Positions 33,242 through 42,453 are shown, counted from the first letter of the stretch. The stretch is DNA of 64,000 bases from Comamonas sp. (GCF_009360615.1 NZ_SPEY01000020.1:248001-312000); one strand, 5' to 3'. A program made the numbers and translations. Notes: generated by a model from the sequence alone, not told the origin.

Positions 33242-34637
33242 GACTGAAGCCATCTCCCAGAAAGATCAAATTCCCCGTATAGGTATGGTATCACTCGGGT
33301 GCCCCAAGGCCTTGACCGATAGCGAGCTGATTCTCACGCAGCTCAGTGCCGAGGGGTACCAGACCTCCAAGACCTTTGAGGGGGCAGACCTCGTCATCGT
33401 CAATACCTGCGGCTTCATTGACGATGCCGTGAAGGAAAGCCTGGACACCATCGGCGAAGCTCTGGCTGCCAACGGCAAGGTGATCGTGACCGGTTGCCTG
33501 GGAGCCAAGGCCGGCAAGGAGGGCGGCTCCACCATGGTGGCCGAAGTGCACCCCAGCGTGCTGGCAGTCACCGGTCCCCATGCGACCCAAGAGGTGATGG
33601 ACGCTGTGCACACCCACCTGCCCAAGCCGCACGATCCGTTCGTGGATTTGGTGCCTGGAAGCTTTGGCGACGCGGGCATCAAGCTCACGCCCAAGCACTA
33701 TGCCTACCTGAAGATTTCGGAAGGCTGCAACCACCGATGCACCTTTTGCATCATCCCCAGCATGCGCGGCGACCTGGTCTCGCGTCCGATCGGCGATGTG
33801 CTCAAGGAGGCCAAGGCGCTGTTCGAAGGAGGCGTCAAGGAACTGCTGGTGATCAGCCAGGATACCTCGGCCTATGGCGTGGATGTGAAGTACCGCACCG
33901 GTTTCTGGGATGGCAAGCCCGTCAAGACCCGTATGCTGGAGCTGGCCGACGAACTGGGCAAGCTCGCGCAGCAGCACGGCGCCTGGGTGCGTCTGCACTA
34001 TGTCTACCCTTATCCCAGCGTGGATGCGGTCCTGCCCTTGATGGCCGAAGGCAAGATCCTGCCCTATCTGGACGTACCCTTGCAGCACAGCCACCCCGAT
34101 GTGCTCAGGCGCATGAAGCGTCCTGCGTCGGGCGAGAAGAATCTGGACCGTATCAGGGAGTGGCGCAAGATCTGTCCCGAACTGGTGATTCGTTCTACCT
34201 TCATTGCCGGCTTTCCCGGTGAGACCGAGGAAGAGTTCGAGCACCTGCTGGACTTCATTCGTGAAGCGGAGATCGATCGTGCCGGCTGCTTCGCCTACAG
34301 CCCTGTCGAAGGTGCCACCGCCAACGAGCTGCCCGGCATGCTGCCCGAAGAGGTGCGTGAAGCACGTCGCGCACGTTTCATGGAGGTGGCCGAAGAAGTC
34401 TCCACCAGGCGTCTGCAGCGCCGCGTGGGCCAGGTCATGAAGGTGTTGGTGGACAAGGCGGTGAGTCTGGGTAAAAAGGGCGGTGTGGGCCGTACCTATG
34501 CCGATGCACCTGAGATCGACGGCGTGGTTCACATCCAGCCGCCTGAAAAGGCCAGCAAGACCTACAAGGTGGGCGAGCTGATCAGTGTGCGCATTGTGGG
34601 CACGCAGGGGCATGATCTGGTCGGGGTGCCGGTGTGA
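33240..34637 (+). CDS. rimO: Ribosomal protein S12 methylthiotransferase RimO
   Basis: This 465-residue protein has the three domains of RimO: N-terminal MTTase with cysteines in [18 protein letters not shown] and TGCLGAK; radical-SAM with [17 protein letters not shown] (CxxxCxxC, about residues 160-176); and a C-terminal TRAM domain. It adds a methylthio group to an aspartate of S12. The start codon ATG shares two bases with a recombinase start on the other strand, and no ribosome site is seen upstream. This suggests that prophage insertion altered the native leader, so the N-terminus and expression may differ from an uninfected strain. Confidence 0.95.
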   Translation: MTEAISQKDQIPRIGMVSLGCPKALTDSELILTQLSAEGYQTSKTFEGADLVIVNTCGFIDDAVKESLDTIGEALAANGKVIVTGCLGAKAGKEGGSTMVAEVHPSVLAVTGPHATQEVMDAVHTHLPKPHDPFVDLVPGSFGDAGIKLTPKHYAYLKISEGCNHRCTFCIIPSMRGDLVSRPIGDVLKEAKALFEGGVKELLVISQDTSAYGVDVKYRTGFWDGKPVKTRMLELADELGKLAQQHGAWVRLHYVYPYPSVDAVLPLMAEGKILPYLDVPLQHSHPDVLRRMKRPASGEKNLDRIREWRKICPELVIRSTFIAGFPGETEEEFEHLLDFIREAEIDRAGCFAYSPVEGATANELPGMLPEEVREARRARFMEVAEEVSTRRLQRRVGQVMKVLVDKAVSLGKKGGVGRTYADAPEIDGVVHIQPPEKASKTYKVGELISVRIVGTQGHDLVGVPV

Positions 34638-34684
34638 GTTTCCGGGTGCCCATTTGCGGCGCCATGCCGATCCGCTAAGCACAC

Positions 34685-34708
34685 AAGGCCACAACTGCGG
34701 CCTTTTTT
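34685..34708 (+). terminator. Terminator after rimO
   Basis: AAGGCC and GGCCTT pair around eight bases and are followed by six Ts. It lies about 50 bases past the rimO stop. Confidence 0.8.
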
Positions 34709-34938
34709 GCGTCTGATCCCTCGGTTTTCGCCCCGCCTGCCAATCGCGTCTGGCTGGCCCGAAGCAAGGATGGGCTGAGGGGCGTCACTGATCGGACATC
34801 CGGCAGAGACTGCAGCCAGGTTAGGACGAGGCAAAATCTCCAGCACTGGGCATAGTGCCGCAGCCAGCAGAGGTTGATGGTGAAGATTGGCCTTTCCCGG
34901 AAGACAGCCTCTTGTCTGAAAAGAGGTTTCCATCGAAA
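34709..34938. other. Intergenic stretch between rimO and ffs, no gene seen
   Basis: I find no supported gene. On the minus strand, just past the end of the SRP RNA, CCTCTT and AAGAGG could form a weak hairpin (about 34907-34926) that may end the ffs transcript. Confidence 0.4.
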
Positions 34939-35037
34939 GGTGACGAGCCTGATCTCGGCACTGTATCCACAGTTAGGGCTGCTTGGTTCCCCACCTGACC
35001 CGGTTGGCTGCTTCCCCATGCGAGGAGGCCCGTCACC
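34939..35037 (-). ncRNA. ffs: Signal recognition particle 4.5S RNA
   Basis: On the minus strand, GGTGACG at the 5' end pairs with CGTCACC at the 3' end. The interior holds the domain IV signature: GTCAGG, a closing stem TGG/CCA around a GGAA tetraloop, then AGCAGCC. This is the Ffh-binding hairpin. The closing pairs are TGG/CCA instead of the common CC/GG, a compensated change. Length is about 99 nt. Position directly upstream of dnaX is common for this gene. A consensus TATAAT lies eight bases upstream. The RNA and Ffh target ribosomes making membrane proteins. Confidence 0.9.
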
Positions 35038-35041
35038 GCCG

Positions 35042-35047
35042 ATTATA
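35042..35047 (-). promoter_or_regulatory. -10 element of ffs
   Basis: A perfect TATAAT on the minus strand lies eight bases before the predicted RNA 5' end. The -35 is weak (CGGACT-like at 16-17 bases). Confidence 0.65.
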
Positions 35048-35137
35048 GATGCAAAACCCACACAGTCCGGCGAGCTGTGAAATGAGATTCCAGGTGGATG
35101 CTTGTTGGCATGTCCCGGCCCCGTAGAATCAGAGGCT

Positions 35138-37261
35138 ATGTCTTATTTAGTGCTTGCTCGCAAATACCGGCCCCGAACCTTCTCCGAAATGGTGGGGCAG
35201 GAGCATGTGGTTCAGGCTCTGACCAATGCGTTGACCCAGCAGCGCCTGCATCACGCCTATTTGTTCACGGGCACTCGTGGCGTCGGCAAGACCACGGTGT
35301 CGCGCATTCTGGCCAAGTCGCTGAATTGCCAAGGCCTGGATGGTAACGGTGGAATCACCGCAACCCCTTGCGGGGTCTGCGCAGCATGCACTGAAATCGA
35401 TAGCGGTCGTTTCCCCGACTACACCGAACTGGACGCGGCATCCAACCGCGGTGTGGACGAGGTGCAGAGCCTGCTGGAGCAGGCGGTGTACAAGCCGGTG
35501 CAGGGGCGCTTCAAGGTCTTCATGATCGACGAGGTGCATATGCTGACGAACACCGCGTTCAACGCCATGCTCAAGACGCTGGAGGAGCCCCCGGAGTATC
35601 TGAAGTTCGTGCTGGCCACGACCGATCCGCAGAAAGTGCCGGTCACGGTACTCTCGCGCTGCCTGCAGTTCAATCTGCGACCGATGGCGCCCGATACGGT
35701 TCTCGAGCACCTGACCCATGTGCTGCACAAGGAAAGCGTGCCGGCGGAACCTCAGGCGCTGCGATTGCTGTCGCGGGCCGCGCGCGGCTCCATGCGCGAT
35801 GCGCTGAGCCTGACCGACCAGGCGATTGCCTTTGGCAGTGGGCAGTTGCAGGAGGTGACGGTGCGCCAGATGCTGGGCAGCGTGGATCGCAGTCATGTGT
35901 TTCGCCTGATCGATGCGCTGGCGCAGGGTCACGGGGGCACGGTAGTTGAAGTGTCCGAAGAGCTGCGCCACAACGGCCTGTCTGCGGCATCGACTCTGGA
36001 AGAGATGTGCGCCGTGCTGCAGCGCATGGCCGTCTTGCAGGCCGTGCCCGACATGCCGCTGGATGCCAGCGACCCCGAGGCTGCCGAAGTCGACCGACTG
36101 GCCAGTCTGATGCCGCGTGACGAGACCCAGCTGCTCTACAGCATCTGTCTGCACGGCCGTGTCGAGCTGGGACTGGCCCCGGATGAGTATGCGGCGCTGA
36201 CCATGGCGCTGCTTCGGTTGCTGGCTTTCAAGCCCGAAAACGCCGAAGCCGGCGCGGCTGAAAAAAAAACTTCGCAGCTGAGGCCTAGCAGGCCGGTTGT
36301 CCAGGCTCCGGATCAGATTCAGCCGTCTGCGGCAGCGATGGAGTTGCCTGCGGCCGAGGTTCAGTCCTTGCCCTCTGTGCAGCAGCCTGTGGTGCCATCC
36401 GTACCGGTTTGCACACCGGATATGGCGCCGGTGCAAGAGCCTGTCTCAGAGGCCGGTGTGGTCGCGCCTGAACCGAGGCAAGCTGTTGCCGATCACTCAG
36501 ACCCAGCGGCGCATTCCTTGGCAAGGCCAGTGATGCAGGCATCCCCGGCACCGTGCCGCCCGCCTATTTCTGCCGTGACGCCTGCGCCTGCTGCGGTCCC
36601 GATGCCGGCCGATGATGCGTCCGAGAGCGCCGAGGCCGTCGGTATGTCGGAGTCTTCCGAGGAGCAGGATGCCAGCGAGGCTGCCTGGGCAGGGATGCCC
36701 GATGAGGGCTGGTCTGACGAAGGGCGCTGGGGCGACGATGCCGACCTGGATGTCGGCCAGCCCCTGCATGCCATGCCGCCCATGGACTCGGACGAGCCTG
36801 CGGCTCAGGGCGCAAGCGGCGGCTATGTCAGCACGGCCCAGGAGGCCCCCCCCGTGGAGCGTACTCCCGAAGGTGACCTGTGGTTTGGCGTGGTGCAGCA
36901 GTTGCTGCAGAGCGAAGCCGTGGTGGCCGTGGCGCGGCAGCTGGCGCTGCAGTCCCAGCTGCTGGGCCGTGACGGGGATCTGTGGCGGCTGCGTGTGGAG
37001 TCCAGCTCGCTCAATCAGGCCGGCACGCGCGATCGTTTGCGCGCTGCGCTGGAAGCGGTCGGTCATGCGCGACAATTGGAGGTTGAACAGGGACCGGTGA
37101 CGGACAGTCCTGCCCGCCGACTGGCCCTGGAACGACAAGCCAGCCAGTTGCTGGCCGAGGACATTGTCAAAAGCAATCCGCAGGTGCAAACCTTGATGCG
37201 AGACTTTGGCGCGAAAATCGTGCCCGGCAGCATCAAGCCCATATCTATTCAGCCTGAATAA
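35138..37261 (+). CDS. dnaX: DNA polymerase III tau (and probably gamma) subunit
   Basis: This 707-residue protein is predicted from the ATG at 35138. Walker A is FTGTRGVGKTT (about 43-53), the zinc-module cysteines are at 64, 78, 81 and 84, DEVHMLTNTAFNAMLKTLEE is the Walker B region and LSRCLQF is the arginine-finger sensor. A long Pro/Ala/Glu-rich linker (about 380-590) leads to the tau C-terminal domain. The ATPase loads the beta clamp and tau links the polymerase to the helicase. A run of nine As at 36261-36269 (codons 375-378) could give a short gamma-like form of about 383 residues. Confidence 0.95.
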   Translation: MSYLVLARKYRPRTFSEMVGQEHVVQALTNALTQQRLHHAYLFTGTRGVGKTTVSRILAKSLNCQGLDGNGGITATPCGVCAACTEIDSGRFPDYTELDAASNRGVDEVQSLLEQAVYKPVQGRFKVFMIDEVHMLTNTAFNAMLKTLEEPPEYLKFVLATTDPQKVPVTVLSRCLQFNLRPMAPDTVLEHLTHVLHKESVPAEPQALRLLSRAARGSMRDALSLTDQAIAFGSGQLQEVTVRQMLGSVDRSHVFRLIDALAQGHGGTVVEVSEELRHNGLSAASTLEEMCAVLQRMAVLQAVPDMPLDASDPEAAEVDRLASLMPRDETQLLYSICLHGRVELGLAPDEYAALTMALLRLLAFKPENAEAGAAEKKTSQLRPSRPVVQAPDQIQPSAAAMELPAAEVQSLPSVQQPVVPSVPVCTPDMAPVQEPVSEAGVVAPEPRQAVADHSDPAAHSLARPVMQASPAPCRPPISAVTPAPAAVPMPADDASESAEAVGMSESSEEQDASEAAWAGMPDEGWSDEGRWGDDADLDVGQPLHAMPPMDSDEPAAQGASGGYVSTAQEAPPVERTPEGDLWFGVVQQLLQSEAVVAVARQLALQSQLLGRDGDLWRLRVESSSLNQAGTRDRLRAALEAVGHARQLEVEQGPVTDSPARRLALERQASQLLAEDIVKSNPQVQTLMRDFGAKIVPGSIKPISIQPE
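36261..36269 (+). other. A9 slippery run within dnaX
   Basis: Nine As follow G in GAA AAA AAA ACT. One extra A in the transcript, or a -1 ribosomal slip, leads to NFAAEA and a TAG. One A fewer leads to LRS and a TGA. Both end just after the clamp-loader domains I-III. This is the arrangement known from dnaX genes that make gamma by slippage. Confidence 0.6.
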
Positions 37262-37288
37262 GGCGTTTCAACACAAGAAGGAATTCTC

Positions 37289-37621
37289 ATGTTCAACAAA
37301 GGACAACTCGCCGGTTTGATGAAGCAAGCTCAGGCCATGCAGGACAACCTGAAGAAGGCTCAGGAAGAGCTGGGCAATATCGAGGTCGAAGGCGAATCCG
37401 GTGCCGGTCTGGTCAAGGTCGTGATGACCTGCAAGCATGACGTCAAGCGCATCACCATCGACCCCAGCCTGCTGGCCGAAGACAAGGACATGCTGGAGGA
37501 TCTGGTGGCTGCCGCCTTCAACGCGGCTGTGCGCAAGGCCGAAGAGACCTCTAACGAGAAGATGGGCAAGATCACGGCCGGTATGCCCGGCCTGCCCGGC
37601 GGGATGAAATTCCCGTTCTGA
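37289..37621 (+). CDS. ybaB: YbaB/EbfC family nucleoid-associated protein
   Basis: This 110-residue protein fits the family in length and content: N-terminal helix [20 protein letters not shown], core [20 protein letters not shown], then RITIDPSLL and a C-terminal helix ending in a Gly/Met/Pro-rich tail. YbaB is a dimeric DNA-binding protein. It is placed between dnaX and recR in a widely conserved cluster. AAGGAA precedes the start. Confidence 0.94.
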   Translation: MFNKGQLAGLMKQAQAMQDNLKKAQEELGNIEVEGESGAGLVKVVMTCKHDVKRITIDPSLLAEDKDMLEDLVAAAFNAAVRKAEETSNEKMGKITAGMPGLPGGMKFPF

Positions 37622-37784
37622 CGGATTTCGGCGGTGCAGCTGTCCCGGCGAGGTGATGGCTGCGGTGCCGCGATGCAGCTTCTGCACGTTGTCCCCGGCG
37701 AACGGCTGGTGGTGGTGTGCGGGGGCGAATGGCGATCTGCGCAGTGGCAGGTCGCCTTTTTTCTGGTGATGAAAGGACAAGCCG

Positions 37785-38375
37785 GTGTCGGATGTGCAAT
37801 CTCTGGATGCCTTGATCGAGGCCTTGCGCCGGCTGCCGGGCGTGGGCATCAAGTCGGCGCAGCGCATGGCATTTCATTTGCTGCAGCGTGATCAGGCCGG
37901 TGCACTGCAGCTGGCGCGTGCACTGGACTCTGCGGTGAACTCGGTGCATCACTGCGAGCGCTGCCACACGTTTACCGAAGGCGCTATCTGCAGCATCTGC
38001 GACGACTCGGGGCGCGATGCGGCGCGGCTGTGCGTGGTCGAGGCGCCGGCCGATCTTGCCGCCATGGAGCGCACGGGGGCCTACCAGGGCTACTACTACG
38101 TGCTGATGGGGCGGCTGTCACCGCTCGACGGTGTGGGCCCCAAGGAAATCGGCATGAAGCAGTTGCTCGAGCGTGCCTGTGACGGCGTGGTTCAGGAGGT
38201 GATTCTGGCCACCAGCTTCACGGCCGAAGGCGAGGCCACCGCCCATGCCGTCAGCGAGGCACTCAAGTCGCGCGGAATCCTGGTCACGCGGCTGGCGCGT
38301 GGCGTACCCATCGGCAGCGAACTCGAATATGTGGATCTGGGCACCATTGCCCACGCGCTGGTGGACAGGCGCTGA
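37785..38375 (+). CDS. recR: Recombination mediator RecR
   Basis: This 196-residue protein starts with GTG, preceded by AAAGGA. It has an N-terminal HhH ([20 protein letters not shown]), a C4 zinc finger ([16 protein letters not shown]) and a Toprim domain ([20 protein letters not shown], then GYYYVLMG and the conserved end region). RecR works with RecF/RecO to load RecA at gaps. It follows dnaX-ybaB as in many bacteria. Confidence 0.95.
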   Translation: MSDVQSLDALIEALRRLPGVGIKSAQRMAFHLLQRDQAGALQLARALDSAVNSVHHCERCHTFTEGAICSICDDSGRDAARLCVVEAPADLAAMERTGAYQGYYYVLMGRLSPLDGVGPKEIGMKQLLERACDGVVQEVILATSFTAEGEATAHAVSEALKSRGILVTRLARGVPIGSELEYVDLGTIAHALVDRR

Positions 38376-38407
38376 GAGTATGGCTTGGCTTCGTCACAAG
38401 CGCTTTA

Positions 38408-38454
38408 GCATCTGGTGCTTGCTGCTATCGGTTCATTAGAACGAGCAGCGATAG
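38408..38454. repeat. Interspersed repeat, copy 1 (recR-mltD gap)
   Basis: TGCTTGCTGCTATCGG and CGAGCAGCGATAG form an imperfect dyad next to the terminator. The motif GCTTGCTGCTAT resembles other copies in this window. Confidence 0.4.
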
Positions 38455-38490
38455 AAAAGCCCGCTGGTTTTGCGAACCGCGGGCTTTTTT
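38455..38490. terminator. Bidirectional terminator between recR and mltD
   Basis: AAAAGCCCGC (38455-38464) and GCGGGCTTTT (38479-38488) form a perfect ten-base stem with T runs on both strands. It serves the convergent genes recR and mltD. Confidence 0.9.
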
Positions 38491-38504
38491 GCAGGTGGCG
38501 AGGC

Positions 38505-40028
38505 TTATTTGCGTTTCTTGGCCGGCGTGCCGCCCCGTGCCTTGGGCTCGCTCTTGCCGCCACGGGAAGCGGGAGGGGCGCTGGTTCTGGCGTTCTTGCT
38601 GGTGGTTGCCACCTTGCCGCCGCCGCGTGTGTTGCGGGCAGCGCTGTCGCTGCTTTCGGCGCGTGCGCTGCGGGCAGCGCGGCTGGGCAGGTAGGCAATC
38701 AGCGACTGGCCGGGGCGCAAGGATGCCGTGGACTTGAGGTCGTTCCAGTCTGCGAGGTTGGAGACGCTGATGCCGTAGCGGCTGGCCACGCTGACCAGCG
38801 TATCGCGCTTGCGCGCCTTGACCGTGGTGCGCACGGTCACGACTTCAGGGGCGAATGAGATCTGACCGTTGTCCGCCACGTGGCCTGGCACGTCGGTCTT
38901 GACATTGGCATCACGCGGCACCATCAGGGTCGAGCCGGCCTTGATCAGCATGCGCGGCGGGATGTTGTTGATGGCGCGCAGATCGGCTTCGCCCAGGCCT
39001 GCACGCTGGGCAGCTTCGGCCACGGTGATGGTGGTGGGCACGGTCCATACCGTCCAGCTGGCAAACTGGCCTTCGCTGTAGGCCTGCAGATTGCGGCGGA
39101 AAACCTTGGCATTGTCCCAGGGAAGCAGCACCTGAGGCGTGGCTCGGGCAAAGATCACCGGCTTGTGAAAGCTGGGGTTGAGCGCCTTGAAGTCCTTGAC
39201 GCTGACATCGGCCAACTTGGCCACCAGCTCCACGTCGATGTCGTGTGGCAGGTCCACGGCCTGGAAATAGGGGTGGTTTTCGATGATGGGAAGCTCGGTG
39301 TTGAACTTCTCGGGCTCGGCCACGATGTTCTTGACGGCTTGCAGCTTGGGCACGTAATTGCGCGTTTCGGCTGGCATCTGCAGATCAAGGTAGCTGACGG
39401 GCAGGCCCAGCTTTTCATTGCGCTTGATGGCGCGGCCTACGCTGCCTTCGCCCCAGTTGTAGGCGGCCAGGGCCAGATGCCAGTCGCCAAACATGTTGTA
39501 GAGTTTTTGCAGATAGTCGAGCGCGGCGCGGGTCGATGCCAGCACATCGCGCCGATCGTCGCGGAAGACATTCTGCTTGAGGTCGAAATAGGTTCCCGTG
39601 GCCGGCATGAACTGCCACATTCCAGCGGCCTTGGCGCTGGATACGGCCTGTGGGTTGAATGCGCTTTCGATGAACGGCAACAGTGCCAGCTCTGTCGGCA
39701 TGTTGCGGCGCTCCAGTTCCTCGACAATGTGGAACAGGTATTTGCTCGATCGCTCCGTCATGCGCTGGATGTAGTCGGGGCGGGCGGCATACCATTGCTC
39801 CTGGTTCTGGACCAGGTCCTGCTCCAGGTCGGGCATGGCAAAGCCCTTGCGGATGCGAACCCAGAGGTCGCCCGTGGCTTCCAGTTCGGCGACTTCGGAG
39901 CTGCCGACCTTGCCCTGGCTCAAGGGTTTGAGCGGGCCGTTCGGATACATGGGGTCGACGCTGCTGGTGGTGGCGCAGCCGGTCAATATCAGTGCGCTTG
40001 TCAGCAGCAGGGTGGATAGCAGCTTCAT
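38505..40028 (-). CDS. mltD: Membrane-bound lytic murein transglycosylase D
   Basis: This 507-residue protein is a lipoprotein (signal MKLLSTLLLTSALILTGC, Cys18). It has an SLT domain with the catalytic glutamate in FIESAFNP (Glu121) and AAGMWQFMPATG, and two LysM-type domains (about 335-385 and 400-450). A basic, low-complexity tail rich in Ser, Arg, Gly and Lys ends the protein. It cleaves peptidoglycan with anhydromuramic acid formation. The start at 40028 overlaps the gloB stop (TGATG). An ATG at 40046 is less likely because the signal peptide begins at the second one. Confidence 0.93.
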   Translation of the reverse strand: MKLLSTLLLTSALILTGCATTSSVDPMYPNGPLKPLSQGKVGSSEVAELEATGDLWVRIRKGFAMPDLEQDLVQNQEQWYAARPDYIQRMTERSSKYLFHIVEELERRNMPTELALLPFIESAFNPQAVSSAKAAGMWQFMPATGTYFDLKQNVFRDDRRDVLASTRAALDYLQKLYNMFGDWHLALAAYNWGEGSVGRAIKRNEKLGLPVSYLDLQMPAETRNYVPKLQAVKNIVAEPEKFNTELPIIENHPYFQAVDLPHDIDVELVAKLADVSVKDFKALNPSFHKPVIFARATPQVLLPWDNAKVFRRNLQAYSEGQFASWTVWTVPTTITVAEAAQRAGLGEADLRAINNIPPRMLIKAGSTLMVPRDANVKTDVPGHVADNGQISFAPEVVTVRTTVKARKRDTLVSVASRYGISVSNLADWNDLKSTASLRPGQSLIAYLPSRAARSARAESSDSAARNTRGGGKVATTSKNARTSAPPASRGGKSEPKARGGTPAKKRK

Positions 40029-40801
40029 CAGAAAACGTTTTTCCATTGGCGCAGGGTGGCCAGTACGCTGGCGGGGTCCTGAGGCCTGGTTTGAGGGTCA
40101 TGGTGCACGGCGGCTGCGATCACATCGGCAGCGCGGCTGCGCATGAACGGATTGATGGCCAGCTCGGTGTGCAGCGTGGAGGGCAGCGTGGGCTGCCCGT
40201 TCCTGCGCAGTTGCTGGCAATGTTCCAGATACTGAGCCAGTTCCGGATTGTTTGGTTCCACGGCCTGCGCAAATCGCAGGTTGGAAATTGTGTACTCGTG
40301 CGCGCAGCACACCAGCGTATTGCCGGGCAGGGCGGCCAGAGCGTCCAGCGAAGCCTGCATCTGCGCAGCCGTGCCCTCGAAAAGGCGGCCGCAGCCGCCC
40401 GAGAACAGCGTGTCGCCGCAGAACAGCACGGGCTGGCTTTGCGCCCGGGTGCTGAAGAAGGCGATATGGCCGCTGGTGTGCCCGGGCACATCGATGACCT
40501 GCCAGGGGCCGCCGAGCAACTGCACGCTGTCGCCACCCTGGATGCGCGTGATAGGCTCTGGCAAAGCCTCGTAGGCGGGGCCCCAGGCTGGAGCGCCGGT
40601 GGCCGCACGAATGGCATCGACGCCGCCCACATGGTCGGCATGATGGTGGGTGACTAAAATGCCCTGCAGTTTGAGATTCCGCTGCGCCAATGTGCTCAGC
40701 ACAGGCTCGGCCTGACCCGGATCGACGACCACGGCATGTTCTGCATCGTGGAGCATCCAGATGTAGTTGTCGGAAAAAGCGGGAATGGGCAACAGGTTCA
40801 T
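40028..40801 (-). CDS. gloB: Hydroxyacylglutathione hydrolase (glyoxalase II)
   Basis: This 257-residue protein is predicted from the ATG at 40801. It has the metallo-beta-lactamase motif THHHADHVGG (two-metal site), the histidine in VPGHTSGH and an aspartate in FCGDTLFSGGCGRLFEG, plus the HAGH C-terminal domain. It hydrolyses S-lactoylglutathione to lactate and glutathione. TATAAT lies only ten bases before the start codon, so the transcript would have almost no leader. The divergent methyltransferase starts 20 bases away. Confidence 0.94.
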   Translation of the reverse strand: MNLLPIPAFSDNYIWMLHDAEHAVVVDPGQAEPVLSTLAQRNLKLQGILVTHHHADHVGGVDAIRAATGAPAWGPAYEALPEPITRIQGGDSVQLLGGPWQVIDVPGHTSGHIAFFSTRAQSQPVLFCGDTLFSGGCGRLFEGTAAQMQASLDALAALPGNTLVCCAHEYTISNLRFAQAVEPNNPELAQYLEHCQQLRRNGQPTLPSTLHTELAINPFMRSRAADVIAAAVHHDPQTRPQDPASVLATLRQWKNVF

Positions 40802-40820
40802 GAGCTGCAAAATTATAGAG

Positions 40821-41654
40821 ATGCATCACTGGACGGATTCAGCCCTAGGGCACTACCTCCTGGAATGGGAGCAGCAGCGCTTTGACGAGGCGGTGGCCGA
40901 TATCTTCGGCTACCACGCCTTGCAACTGGGCTTGCCGCAGCTGCAGGGCCTGCGCGGCAACCGCATGCCTCATCGCTGGCTGGCACTGGAGGGGCTTGAT
41001 CCCGTTCCGGATGCAAAAGCAGGCACTGTAGCGCAAGCGGCTGCGGCCCGAGTGTCACAGGCGCAGCCGCCCACCAATGAAACGCAGAATTTTGCCCCAT
41101 TGATGCCGGCGCTGAGGACTGCCCCGGAGGCGCTGCCTTTTGCCGAGGCCAGCCTCGACCTGCTGCTGATGCCGCATACGCTTGAGGCCTCCAACGACCC
41201 GCATGCCGCACTGCGCGAGGCCGCGCGCGTTCTGGTGCCGGAAGGACGGCTGGTGATCAGCGGCTTGAATCCCGCCAGCCTGCTCGGATGGCAGCGCCGG
41301 GTGGAGCGCAGTGCGGGTTATTTGCCGGATCTGAGCCTGGGGGTTGGCTACTGGCGTTTGCGTGATTGGCTGCGATTGCTGAGTTTCGAGATCGAAGCCG
41401 TGCAATTTGGCTGTTATCGTCCAGCCACTCAAAGTGAAAAGTGGCTGGGCCGCTGGCAGTTCATGGAAGGCCTGGGCCACCGTTGCTGGCCGGTGATGGG
41501 AGGCGTGTATTGCGTGGTGGCTGTCAAGCGCGTGCACGGCATGCGCCTGATGAGCCCGAGCTGGCGCAAGAGCAGCGTGCCTGCCGGCATGAAGGCACCT
41601 GTGGCCCAGAGGCAGCCGCCGGACACGTTCTGGCGTAACAAGGAAGAAAATTGA
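40821..41654 (+). CDS. SAM-dependent methyltransferase, class I
   Basis: This 277-residue protein is predicted from the ATG at 40821 ([20 protein letters not shown]). The methyltransferase-11-type core is recognisable in [40 protein letters not shown] and [11 protein letters not shown]. The usual glycine-rich motif I is not evident, so cofactor binding is inferred from the rest of the fold. The frame is open to 40767, but earlier starts lie within gloB. It is divergent from gloB and coupled to rnhA, a common order in Comamonadaceae as I recall. Substrate unknown. Confidence 0.82.
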   Translation: MHHWTDSALGHYLLEWEQQRFDEAVADIFGYHALQLGLPQLQGLRGNRMPHRWLALEGLDPVPDAKAGTVAQAAAARVSQAQPPTNETQNFAPLMPALRTAPEALPFAEASLDLLLMPHTLEASNDPHAALREAARVLVPEGRLVISGLNPASLLGWQRRVERSAGYLPDLSLGVGYWRLRDWLRLLSFEIEAVQFGCYRPATQSEKWLGRWQFMEGLGHRCWPVMGGVYCVVAVKRVHGMRLMSPSWRKSSVPAGMKAPVAQRQPPDTFWRNKEEN

Positions 41655-42100
41655 ATCAAGTTGTGATCTACACCGATGGCGCCTGCAAGGGCAATCCCGG
41701 GCCCGGAGGTTGGGGCGTTTTGCTGCAGGCCGGATCGGCACAGAAGGAACTCTTCGGCGGTGAACTGGGGACCACCAATAACCGCATGGAGCTCAAGGCC
41801 GTGATCGAGGCGCTGTCCGCGCTCAAGCGTCCCTGCGACGTGGTTCTGTATCTGGACAGCCAGTACGTTCGCAAAGGCATTACCGAGTGGATTCAGGGCT
41901 GGAAGGCCAAGGGCTGGGTCACCGCTTCCAAAGAGCCCGTCAAGAATGTCGAGCTGTGGAAGCAGCTGGATGCGCTGGTGCAGGGCAGCGGTCACCGTAT
42001 CGACTGGCGCTGGGTCAAGGGGCACGCCGGAGACCCGGGCAACGAGCGCGCCGATGCGCTGGCCAACAAGGGGGTGGAGATGGCGCTCAAGAACGGCTGA
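41651..42100 (+). CDS. rnhA: Ribonuclease HI
   Basis: This 149-residue protein starts with TTG in ATTGA, overlapping the methyltransferase stop, with AAGGAAG upstream. All catalytic residues are in place: Asp in [11 protein letters not shown], Glu in [11 protein letters not shown], Asp in LYLDSQYV and His/Asp in [17 protein letters not shown]. It degrades the RNA of RNA-DNA hybrids. The rare start codon may keep expression low. Confidence 0.95.
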   Translation: MNQVVIYTDGACKGNPGPGGWGVLLQAGSAQKELFGGELGTTNNRMELKAVIEALSALKRPCDVVLYLDSQYVRKGITEWIQGWKAKGWVTASKEPVKNVELWKQLDALVQGSGHRIDWRWVKGHAGDPGNERADALANKGVEMALKNG

Positions 42101-42126
42101 GCCAGGGGGCGCCCGGTTGCGCTGTC

Positions 42127-42453
42127 TCAGTCCGTGATCTGTGCCAGCGCTTGCTGGATCTGCTGCTCGGACTCGGGGCGCACGATGCGTGCCACTTCCT
42201 TGCCGTCACGCAGAAAAATCAGCGTGGGCCAGAGCTTGACGCGATAGCTGCGTCCCAGCGGCCTGCCGGGTCCGTCTTCCACCTTGATGTGCGCCACTTC
42301 CGGCTGGGCAGCCAGCGCAGCCTGCATCAGCGGCTGGGCGCGCTGGCAGTGGCCGCACCAGGGGGTGCCGAATTCCAGCAGGTTCGCGCCTTGGAGCGCA
42401 TCGATGGCCTGCCTTGCGGGTTCGGTGGCCCGGTGGGTGGCTTGGTATGGCAT
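42127..42453 (-). CDS. Thioredoxin-like protein
   Basis: This 108-residue protein is predicted from the ATG at 42453, which is preceded by AGGAA. It has the redox motif TPWCGHCQRA (about residues 30-39), the cis-proline region LWPTLIFLRDGKEVAR and no signal peptide, so it should act in the cytoplasm. WCGHC rather than WCGPC differs from housekeeping thioredoxin. It lies downstream of moeA on the same strand, with about 50 bases between. Confidence 0.88.
   Translation of the reverse strand: MPYQATHRATEPARQAIDALQGANLLEFGTPWCGHCQRAQPLMQAALAAQPEVAHIKVEDGPGRPLGRSYRVKLWPTLIFLRDGKEVARIVRPESEQQIQQALAQITD

Larger units (their letters stand above)
1..33253. mobile_element. Lambda-like siphovirus prophage, left end outside window
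   Basis: This stretch has the module order of a temperate long-tailed phage: left-arm accessory genes, cI/cro switch, replication, terminase, capsid, tail, lysis, lysogenic-conversion genes and integrase. The right boundary lies at about 33,239-33,253, where the serine recombinase reading frame overlaps the start of the chromosomal gene rimO. The left attachment site is not in the window. All head, tail and lysis genes I can recognise have full-length open frames, so the element looks intact. Only one candidate frameshifted small ORF was seen (about 1451-1632). The exact att core cannot be defined without attL. Confidence 0.93.

Noticed and set aside
34820-35080. Short ORFs on both strands between rimO and dnaX
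   Set aside because: The region is explained by the SRP RNA gene and its promoter.
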